DNA from: Lentisphaeria bacterium
GTDB lineage: Bacteria > Verrucomicrobiota > Lentisphaeria > Oligosphaerales > Lenti-02
Assembly (NCBI GenBank): GCA_023145395.1
Contig: JAGLDW010000184.1
Location: forward strand, 1-5,343
Length of the DNA stretch: 5,343 bases
Reading direction: 5' to 3'
Both the position numbers and the translations under genes were made by a program. The notes beneath the pieces are model-generated. The model was not told the DNA's origin and ran no database searches. It worked only from the letters and a program-made list of their open reading frames with translations. Of the stretch, positions 1 through 4,984 are shown piece by piece; the stretch's first letter is position 1; each line of letters starts with the position of its first letter.

Positions 1-432
1 AGGAGTGGCTGTTGTCCCCGCCGAGGCGAGTCGGCGGTCAAAGTCCGTATCATCCTGAACAAGCCGCCGGTATACAAAGTGGTGATTGCCAGGAATGCAG
101 TGGTGAATCTCGAAATTGACTTGGTTTCGAGTAAACACGTCAGCCGCTCGCGCCACGTCGTCCGCGGGTATTTCGTTGGTGTGCACGATGGCTCGGCTGG
201 GCCAGTGCATGACTCCCGCGCCGGAGGAAAAGAGGAGATAGTCGAAGGGCGAGGTGTCGTCCAGCACCCGATCCGCCGAGTCGAGCGTGCGTCCGGTGGC
301 GGCGGCCCGCACCGTGCCTGCATGCGCTAGGTCACACAGCGTCTGCCGGTCCTGTGCCCCAATTTTTCGCTCGAGATTGAGCAGTGTGCCATCCAGGTCC
401 GTCAGGAGAAGTGCAGTGGGAGAGGCGGTCAT
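1..432 (-). CDS. HAD-superfamily hydrolase, class IIB (Cof/SPP-like), partial (C-terminus missing)
   Basis: Read on the minus strand from the ATG at 432, this frame stays open for 144 codons to the window edge, so only the N-terminal part is present. It begins MTASPTALLLTDLDGTLL, a classic HAD motif I with the nucleophile Asp12 and the acid/base Asp14. Motif II is probably Thr46 in AAATGRTLDS, followed by SSGAG at about 69-73, where Cof-type enzymes usually carry SNGA. This early layout, with no cap inserted between motifs I and II, fits class IIB phosphatases such as Cof-like, sucrose-phosphate or mannosylglycerate-phosphate phosphatases. Those act in the cytoplasm on sugar or cofactor phosphates; the substrate here cannot be named. 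The start overlaps the stop of the upstream HAD gene by 4 bp (ATGA), so the two are probably translationally coupled. Motifs III and IV lie outside the window. Confidence 0.85.
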   Translation of the reverse strand, partial: MTASPTALLLTDLDGTLLNLERKIGAQDRQTLCDLAHAGTVRAAATGRTLDSADRVLDDTSPFDYLLFSSGAGVMHWPSRAIVHTNEIPADDVARAADVFTRNQVNFEIHHCIPGNHHFVYRRLVQDDTDFDRRLASAGTTATP

Positions 433-1178
433 ATCTTGAGGAACTCCTGAAGGCTCCATACTGTGATGCGGTCGGAAGCGCGTGCCTCCACCAGGTCTGC
501 TTGGGTCCCGTATCCCCAGTCCGCATAGTAGAGTTTTATATCGGCGAGGGTGGGCGCAGCCTCGATTCGGTGCAGTGTGGGCAGCCGGTCCTCCACAAAG
601 TGGATCACGCCTTCCGGATGCATTGTCGCCAGCATATCCAGTGTCTGTTCTTTCCCGACGCCTCGCTCAAGCCCGTAGACCCGCGCCTGGTCGAAATCCA
701 CTCCCGCGCCTTGGAGCAGTCGGTGTACGAAGCGTTCTTGCTTTGTGGTCAGGATATAAACTTGGGTGGTGCGCATGACTGCATGAAAAGTCTCGATGGT
801 GCCAGGGAAAAAATCGTGCGCGTCGAGCCATCCGTCGGGATCGTTCCGGATCCAGGCGTCTCTCGCGGCACCGAAAAGCGCGACGAGCCGATTCTTGTCC
901 AACCCATGACTGCGGATGACCCGCTCAAAGAGAGCAACCCCATCGGCGAGCACCGTCTCTGGTGGCACGCCATCCGCAGCCAGACGCATCATGGGAATGG
1001 CCTGGAAACCGGTCTCGAGCGCAGGGCGCATGCGCACAAAAGCGTCAAGCACTTCCGGAGGCGGATCGGTGGTGCCCCACTCAGGCCAGATCTCGCGTCC
1101 CGCGCGCCAGGCGCTGACGCCGGTTTCCCGCACGCTGTCACAGAGCACGCCATCGAAGTCGAGGGCAAGGATATTCAT
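429..1178 (-). CDS. HAD-superfamily hydrolase (class I-like phosphatase), complete
   Basis: This is a complete 249-aa protein with all four HAD motifs in order. Motif I is LALDFDGVLCDS with Asp7 and Asp9, motif II is YILTTKQ with Thr144, motif III is Lys176 in GVGKEQ, and motif IV is HFVEDRLPT with Glu196 and Asp197. The roughly 120-residue helical stretch between motifs I and II is the expected place for a class I cap. No signal peptide is visible, so it should be a cytoplasmic Mg-dependent phosphatase. The opening DFDGVLCDS and the late YADWGYGT resemble an uncharacterised HAD group I recall from cyanobacteria and others; its substrate is unknown to me. No strong Shine-Dalgarno precedes the ATG, but motif I begins within a few residues of it, so the start is probably right. 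The stop overlaps the next HAD gene by 4 bp, suggesting an operon. The long open frame opposite it (384-1205, plus strand) has no recognisable protein. Confidence 0.9.
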   Translation of the reverse strand: MNILALDFDGVLCDSVRETGVSAWRAGREIWPEWGTTDPPPEVLDAFVRMRPALETGFQAIPMMRLAADGVPPETVLADGVALFERVIRSHGLDKNRLVALFGAARDAWIRNDPDGWLDAHDFFPGTIETFHAVMRTTQVYILTTKQERFVHRLLQGAGVDFDQARVYGLERGVGKEQTLDMLATMHPEGVIHFVEDRLPTLHRIEAAPTLADIKLYYADWGYGTQADLVEARASDRITVWSLQEFLKI

Positions 1179-1230
1179 GGGCTGAGTACGTTCCGTTCTC
1201 TCTGATGCACTTCGGGTTCGATCAGGACGC

Positions 1231-1259
1231 AGTTTCCTTCCCGTGAAGCATTATGTCAA
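1231..1259 (-). promoter_or_regulatory. Candidate sigma70-type promoter for the HAD pair
   Basis: The minus strand carries a perfect TTGACA at 1259-1254. After a 17-bp spacer comes GAAACT at 1236-1231, which matches only 3 of 6 positions of TATAAT. It lies about 55-80 bases upstream of the first HAD start and points the right way. The -35 box is good and the -10 box is poor, so this is only a candidate. Confidence 0.3.
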
Positions 1260-1436
1260 GCCTGCCCGTGCAAAGAACCAGGTCTCCCGTGGGCACTTCA
1301 TAAACGCAGAGCAGAATATGGAAGGGAGAACGACGACAGACGAAGAGCATGAAGAAGGAGATTCACCACAGAGAGCACAGAGATCGGCGCCGAAACAGAG
1401 ACAAGGTTCAGGGCAGGGATTGGGACAAGGTTCGAA

Positions 1437-1458
1437 GGGACACACCTGTGGTGTGCCC
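1437..1458 (-). terminator. Hairpin, possible terminator without a T-tract
   Basis: GGGACACACC and GGTGTGCCC pair as 9 bp around a 3-base loop, with one bulged A. It lies about 50 bases beyond the stop of the small minus-strand ORF ending at 1510, so it could end that transcript. No T-run follows on either strand, so this is not a canonical intrinsic terminator. It could equally be part of an intergenic repeat. Confidence 0.3.
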
Positions 1459-1509
1459 ACTCGCTCGCGCCTCGTCAGGAACCAAAATGAACAGCAGCAA
1501 AATGTGAAG

Positions 1510-1758
1510 TTATTTCCGCGCCGACCCTGAGTATCCATTGGCATAGCCGAATATCATCGCGCGATTGTCTTTGAACGCTTCCTGCAACTCAAGCTGAAAC
1601 TCAATGAATGCCTCTTCGGTGGGAAGAATCTCCCGGGATTCAATCTGCCGGAAATAGTCCAGGATCTCACTGCGGTCATCGGCCAGGACCATGTCCAGAC
1701 GCTTCAACGTCAAATGCGTTTCAAGACTGATCGACGACCGATCGGTTTGCCGCGCCAT
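1510..1758 (-). CDS. Small hypothetical protein (82 aa)
   Basis: This minus-strand ORF starts MARQTDRSSISLETHL and ends GYANGYSGSARK. Its composition looks like a real soluble protein: mixed charge, probably mostly alpha-helical, with a Glu-rich middle (EAFIEFQLELQEAF). Codon use looks natural. No signal peptide, membrane segment, metal-binding motif or DNA-binding motif is visible, and I do not recognise a family. No clear Shine-Dalgarno precedes the ATG, although GGCGGA lies about 6 bases upstream. In-frame reading upstream meets a stop 11 codons before the ATG. Neighbouring minus frames just upstream are open but broken, so this could be the surviving C-terminal end of a decayed longer gene rather than an intact one. 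Confidence 0.45.
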   Translation of the reverse strand: MARQTDRSSISLETHLTLKRLDMVLADDRSEILDYFRQIESREILPTEEAFIEFQLELQEAFKDNRAMIFGYANGYSGSARK

Positions 1759-2160
1759 AGTAGTCCGCCGATGACAGATAGCCTGCTTTCATGCACGCTG
1801 TTATTGACTAGCGGCTCTTCTCCCAAAAGCTCTGCACCGTTGTGCGTAGGATCCCGTAGACGCTGGCATGCTGGGACTCTTACATGCTGGAATTGAACAG
1901 GTTCTGGCCCATAGGGATCCCAAGTTCCACGCTCGCTCCAGCCAAATGCCCACTGGAGCCCGCCGTCCACAATGTGGTAGACCCCGTTGGTGGAATGCAG
2001 ATCCACGCCGCAAAACAGCTCCCTCCCTTCTCATTGCATCGCTCATTGCCTTGATCTCCTTGGGGTTCTGGTTTCGTCCGCAGCAGCCAACTTCGCAACT
2101 GCTTCTCTTCTTGCTCAAGCGCCGTTGTCGGCGGATGAGCAACCCCTATATGCTTATCAA
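1759..2160. other. Region without a convincing gene; possible decayed coding sequence
   Basis: Several overlapping minus-strand frames are open here (1710-2006, 1801-2142 and 1880-2458), but none runs cleanly through or shows a family motif. Protein-like segments appear in different frames. NPKEIKAMSDAMRREGAVL is in the 1801-2142 frame and GVYHIVDGGLQWAFGWSERG in the 1710-2006 frame. SQHASVYGILRTTVQSFWEK lies in the frame of 1880-2458, beyond its stop. That pattern fits a gene damaged by frameshifts and stops, but I cannot identify a parent family. The alternative is non-coding G+C-rich DNA with chance open frames. Confidence 0.3.
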
Positions 2161-2243
2161 AGCTCCCGCTGAGCCGCGTGTGCGAACTCCGCAAATCCAT
2201 GGAGGGCGAACGGCCCGTGAGCCGCCCCAATGCGAACTCCGCA
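2161..2243 (-). repeat. Dispersed intergenic repeat, uninterrupted copy (two tandem units)
   Basis: On the minus strand the 13-mer TGCGGAGTTCGCA occurs twice, at 2243-2231 and 2193-2181, 50 bases apart. Each is followed after 3-5 bases by a GCGGCTCA(G)CGGG-like block, at 2225 and 2177 downward, so the copy consists of two related units. The segment 2225-2205 (GCGGCTCACGGGCCGTTCGC plus C) is an exact 21-base match to 4752-4772 on the plus strand. The segment 2211-2181 matches 4952-4981 with one indel and two substitutions. Short self-complementary parts, TGCG/CGCA in the 13-mer and CGGC/GCCG in the second block, could fold as small hairpins, as in REP-like sequences. It lies about 60 bases beyond the stop of the 792-aa gene. 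Confidence 0.75.
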
Positions 2244-2301
2244 AAAGCAAAAGACACCACCATCACTAGACACCTGTGAGCCACGTGGATGAAAAACGCC
2301 A

Positions 2302-4680
2302 TCAGGGTGTTTCTTCGAGCAGGCGGCGAACCTCGACGAAGTTCACCAGAAGCGTCTGTGGCTTCAGAGCCCCCGTTGCGTCGTCTGGCACATCGTGAAT
2401 GCTCAATTCGGCGGATGTGCCCGCAGCTCGAAACACCCAGATGTGACGATTGAACCAAGTGCGGCTCGCGCGGTGGCTCCGTCCGCCGTAGGCATGGTCG
2501 TAGACGTCGCGTGCGGTGTGCTCTGGCAGCAGCTCCCCGCCTGCAAGAGCCAGGCTGATCGCATGCTCCCGGTTCTTTGAAGCACCGTTCTCCAGACCAT
2601 CGGCGTCCCCGCTATAGAGCCGCACGGTGTACAACGCTCCGGGAATCAGCTCCCGAAGCGTCTGAGTCAGGCGGTTCGCACGCTGGCCGGTTCGTTTCAG
2701 AACCACCACGGAGTCTCCAACCGGAGCCGGCAGCATGGTCCCTCTGGCAAGCCCGAAACCCGGCTCCAACCTGGCCTCGATGCCTCCCGGTTCCACGGGC
2801 TCGGCGCGCCAGCCGCGCAGTCCATCCACGAAATCGGGATTGACGAGATGGGGCAGGCGGTAGGAGAGTCCGCACACGTCCGAGAGCCTGTCCGTCCGCC
2901 CCTCGATGGCGTAGTGCCGGTGCAGACGCCCGAGCCAGTCGATAATCTCATCGTCGGCGGAGCGCAGAATCCAGGCCGAGATTCCGCCAAGATCCTTGAA
3001 CATGGGATTCGTCGCCATCAGATGGAACTGCATGTCCAGAAAGACCCGGTAGTCGACCGAGGCGAAGCAATCCATGCCGTAGTAGTTCTTCGAGCAGCAG
3101 CAGAGGACTAGGATCGTGCGTGCCACCGATCCGGGCATGTCCAGATTCGCGGAGCCCACCCATTGCGTCAGGAGGTGGTCGATTTCCCGTCGCGCGGCAT
3201 CCTCGTCCGGCTGTTCCCGAAGATACATCTCCAGCGCCTGCTTGTGGCCGTGCCGGAAGAGAGTCTTGCGAAAGGCGCGATTGGCCGCGCCGGCACCCCA
3301 GGAGGCAGGACCGTAGGCGTAGAATGTCTTGCCCGCGAAGCGAGGGTCGGCGGCCATTTTCTCGATGGCGGCGGCGTAGACGGCCAGCTGCTCGGGTGTC
3401 TCTCTGCTGAATTCGTCGCACATGATCCCCTGGAATCGCTGGAGTCCGAGCGCGTGCGTCCAGAACTCGAAGGCCTGATCGAGTTTCACGCTGGGCCCGG
3501 CGTTGAGTCCGGGAATGGTGCTGTGGGTCAGAGCCCGTCCGCCGCGGGCGATCCATGCCTCGAGACGGACCTGACTCGCGGGGTCGATGGTCTCCGTGCG
3601 CATGACATTGTCCTGATGGTGACGATAGAAGTTCTCCAGCGTCACATTGTAGTCGTCGAGCAGATGGGGATGCCGCTTCATCAGGTGTTCCCTGCCGCTG
3701 GCTGCGGACTCGTACTCGCAGCAGATGAGCTCGGGGATGGATCGGATGTCGAGATGCGCGAGACGTGCTCCCTTGGCGGGAAGGACATGCAGAACATGAT
3801 CTCCGGCACTCATGTGAAGCATTGTCTCCAGGCTTCCCTCCGGCGCACGGTGGTGCCGCCACAACGCATGGGTGTCGCCTGTATCGATCCGGATCTGGAG
3901 GCCCGTCGCACTGTTCCCCGCCAATTTCGCGGCAATGCGGACCCAGCCGTTTCTGGGTGTGGCGAAGGTGTATGAGGTCGAATCCTTGGCGGCCACTGGA
4001 TCGACGTCCGTCTCCAGCAACCGGATCACCAGGTTGTTGAGGCGCACGGTGGACGGCGCGAAACGCTTCCATGCCGCCACTGCCTCGGGCGGACGCCAGT
4101 CCAGGGGCTTGGGCGGGGCGATCGTCTCCAGGGAGATATCGTCGAACCAGGCAGTTCCCGCGTCCTGCCGCAGATACACGACGAGTTGTTCGCACTCCGG
4201 ATGCGTGGTGAACTCGAAGACATGCTTCGTCCATTCTCCAGCGGCTTCGGTCTTCTGACTGGAATTGTATTGCAGGGCACGCCCGTCTTTCAGGGCCCGG
4301 ATGCTACAACTGACGCCCGTGCGGACATCCGTCTTGAAATGGAACGATAGACGACAACGATGCTGCCCCCGCAACGCCACGGCCTGGTGCAGCAGAATAT
4401 TGCCGCCGCCGGAACGCCAGGTGACTCGGGCAGCAGACTCCGACTGATGCCCCTCGGGAACACGCTCGGCAAGAATGTCCGACTTCCCCCCCGTCCATTC
4501 CGACAAGGCCCAGCCCGGCAGCCCCACCCCATTCGCCGCAACCGCCTCGAAGCCTGGATTGCGCAGTGGAAGCGGACGCGCGTGCAGCCCTTGGGTGGCA
4601 GTCAGCATGGCCGCCAACAGCCAACCGAGAGAAAGAGATACACGTTTCAAAGCGTTCTTGTCGCAAATGGACGTGGACAT
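2302..4680 (-). CDS. Secreted multidomain protein with carbohydrate-binding-like domains and a TIM-barrel-like centre; putative glycan-active enzyme
   Basis: This protein is 792 aa from the chosen start; an ATG at 4710 would add 10 residues. I prefer 4680 because GGGGGA lies 4 bases upstream and the result is a compact signal peptide: basic start, hydrophobic VSLSLGWLLAAMLTA, likely cleavage after GLHA at about residue 34. Residues ~38-186 (LRNPGFEA... to TAWFDDISLE) look like a CBM4/9-type jelly roll. Residues ~210-315 form a second beta-rich domain. Residues ~316-590 alternate strand and helix like a TIM barrel: NVMRTETI, GGRALTHSTIPG, GIMCDEF (419-424 region), TFYAYGPASW, ILVLCCCSKNYYG, GISAWILRSADDE. 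The acidic pair in CDEF and the late DDE are candidate catalytic residues. Residues ~609-786 (VNPDFVDGLRGW...) form another beta-sandwich-like domain. Its neighbour is a sulfatase, so a role on a sulfated polysaccharide is plausible. I cannot assign a glycoside hydrolase family, and it may be binding-only. Confidence 0.85.
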   Translation of the reverse strand: MSTSICDKNALKRVSLSLGWLLAAMLTATQGLHARPLPLRNPGFEAVAANGVGLPGWALSEWTGGKSDILAERVPEGHQSESAARVTWRSGGGNILLHQAVALRGQHRCRLSFHFKTDVRTGVSCSIRALKDGRALQYNSSQKTEAAGEWTKHVFEFTTHPECEQLVVYLRQDAGTAWFDDISLETIAPPKPLDWRPPEAVAAWKRFAPSTVRLNNLVIRLLETDVDPVAAKDSTSYTFATPRNGWVRIAAKLAGNSATGLQIRIDTGDTHALWRHHRAPEGSLETMLHMSAGDHVLHVLPAKGARLAHLDIRSIPELICCEYESAASGREHLMKRHPHLLDDYNVTLENFYRHHQDNVMRTETIDPASQVRLEAWIARGGRALTHSTIPGLNAGPSVKLDQAFEFWTHALGLQRFQGIMCDEFSRETPEQLAVYAAAIEKMAADPRFAGKTFYAYGPASWGAGAANRAFRKTLFRHGHKQALEMYLREQPDEDAARREIDHLLTQWVGSANLDMPGSVARTILVLCCCSKNYYGMDCFASVDYRVFLDMQFHLMATNPMFKDLGGISAWILRSADDEIIDWLGRLHRHYAIEGRTDRLSDVCGLSYRLPHLVNPDFVDGLRGWRAEPVEPGGIEARLEPGFGLARGTMLPAPVGDSVVVLKRTGQRANRLTQTLRELIPGALYTVRLYSGDADGLENGASKNREHAISLALAGGELLPEHTARDVYDHAYGGRSHRASRTWFNRHIWVFRAAGTSAELSIHDVPDDATGALKPQTLLVNFVEVRRLLEETP

Positions 4681-4684
4681 CTTT

Positions 4685-4690
4685 TCCCCC
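4685..4690 (-). promoter_or_regulatory. Ribosome binding site deciding the start of the 792-aa gene
   Basis: GGGGGA on the minus strand is followed by AAAG and then the ATG at 4680. The other in-frame ATG, at 4710, is preceded by TTTGCAGCATCCTC, which has no Shine-Dalgarno. This favours 4680, although the 4-base spacing is on the short side. Confidence 0.5.
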
Positions 4691-4772
4691 GGCACTTTCA
4701 GTTTCGGCATGAGGATGCTGCAAAGGGGCCAAGCCTCTGCCCATCAGAACTGCGGCTCACGGGCCGTTCGCC

Positions 4773-4951
4773 AGAGCTCACGCGCCTGAGGCTAACGCCG
4801 CGCAATTTGAACGTGCGCATTGCGAACTGCACAAGGCAAGTAGGTACGCTGGGCCCCAGTGCACCATGCCTTCCGGATACGCTGGTGCACCGGGGCCCGG
4901 CGCACCTACCCGGACTGCGCACGTTCAAGTTGCGCGCATACGGGAGCTCTG
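4773..4951. mobile_element. MITE-like palindromic insertion (~179 bp) with terminal inverted repeats and a 7-bp target duplication
   Basis: The element is bounded by AGAGCTC (4773-4779) and GAGCTCT (4944-4950). The match extends to CCAGAGCTC/GAGCTCTGG if flanking bases are counted, so the exact edge is uncertain by 1-2 bases. The direct repeat GTTCGCC flanks it at 4766-4772 and 4952-4958, as expected of a target-site duplication. Inside, two further nested inverted repeats make almost the whole element one long imperfect palindrome: 4799-4819 with 4916-4936 (20 of 21 complementary) and 4840-4866 with 4883-4909 (24 of 27 complementary). It encodes no protein. A non-autonomous element mobilised in trans by a transposase fits best; I do not recognise the family. 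Confidence 0.7.
4840..4909. repeat. Central long hairpin of the palindromic element
   Basis: Arms 4840-4866 and 4883-4909 are 27 bases each, with a 16-base loop at 4867-4882. Twenty-four pairs are Watson-Crick and the other three differ by transitions, so they read as wobbles on one strand or the other. The stem includes GGGCCCC/GGGGCCC and GTGCACCA/TGGTGCAC. In sulfatase transcripts it would form a very stable 3'-side structure that could protect the upstream mRNA or reduce read-through into the 792-aa gene. No T-run follows. Confidence 0.8.
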
Positions 4952-4984
4952 GTTCGCCCTCCAGGATCCGCGGAGTTCGCAGGG

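Larger units (their letters stand above)
1179..1509. other. Intergenic region upstream of the HAD pair, with a purine-rich repeat-like motif
   Basis: I see no credible gene in these ~330 bases. Open frames exist on both strands, but their translations are low-complexity (Cys-rich on minus, Gln/Arg-rich on plus) and match no family. At 1362-1383 there is the purine-rich motif TTCACCACAGAGAGCACAGA. I recall similar 'caccacagag...cacagag' runs as intergenic repeats in many PVC and environmental genomes; this is from memory, not a search. The 9-mer ACAAGGTTC occurs at 1401-1409 and again at 1425-1433. The region also contains the hairpin at 1437-1458 and a weak promoter candidate near 1231-1259. 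Confidence 0.5.
4752..4981 (+). repeat. Second copy of the dispersed repeat, split by an insertion
   Basis: The left part, 4752-4772, is an exact 21-base match to the complement of 2205-2225. The right part, 4952-4981 (GTTCGCCCTCCAGGATCCGC then GGAGTTCGCA), matches the complement of 2181-2211 with one missing base and two substitutions. In the 2181-2225 copy the two parts are contiguous; here 179 bases separate them and GTTCGCC is present on both sides. The right end stops 3 bases short of the sulfatase stop codon. The orientation is opposite to the other copy, so the pair flanks the 792-aa gene as an inverted repeat. Confidence 0.75.

Noticed and set aside
384..1205. 273-codon plus-strand open frame
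   Set aside because: It lies antisense to the HAD gene, whose four catalytic motifs are intact; its own translation shows no family motif. It is a shadow of G+C-rich coding sequence.
2181..2243. CRISPR-like array
   Set aside because: There are only two copies of a 13-base repeat, the related blocks lie between them rather than unique spacers, and no cas gene is present.
2257..2271. CACCACCATCACTAG, resembling a His-tag plus stop
   Set aside because: It encodes only four His in a frame with no supported gene, and no vector sequence surrounds it. Chance is sufficient.
2244..2301. Intrinsic terminator after the 792-aa gene
   Set aside because: There is only the 8-base palindrome CCACGTGG (2281-2288) and a short T-run in the wrong position; no stable stem is followed by a T-tract.
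3163..3975. 270-codon plus-strand open frame
   Set aside because: It is antisense to the 792-aa gene and matches no protein family; it probably stays open because of codon bias.
2948..4234. 428-codon minus-strand open frame inside the 792-aa gene
   Set aside because: The translation is Arg/Pro/Gly-rich and lacks domain structure, whereas the overlapping frame has a signal peptide and recognisable domains.
4840..4909. Strand-specific conserved RNA hairpin
   Set aside because: The mismatches in the two inner stems are all transitions, giving two wobbles and two mismatches on either strand. There is no sign that one strand's RNA structure was preferentially kept.
4773..4951. Integron attC site
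   Set aside because: The size and imperfect palindrome are suggestive, but the ends do not carry RYYYAAC and GTTRRRY core sites, and the flanking GTTCGCC duplication points to transposition.
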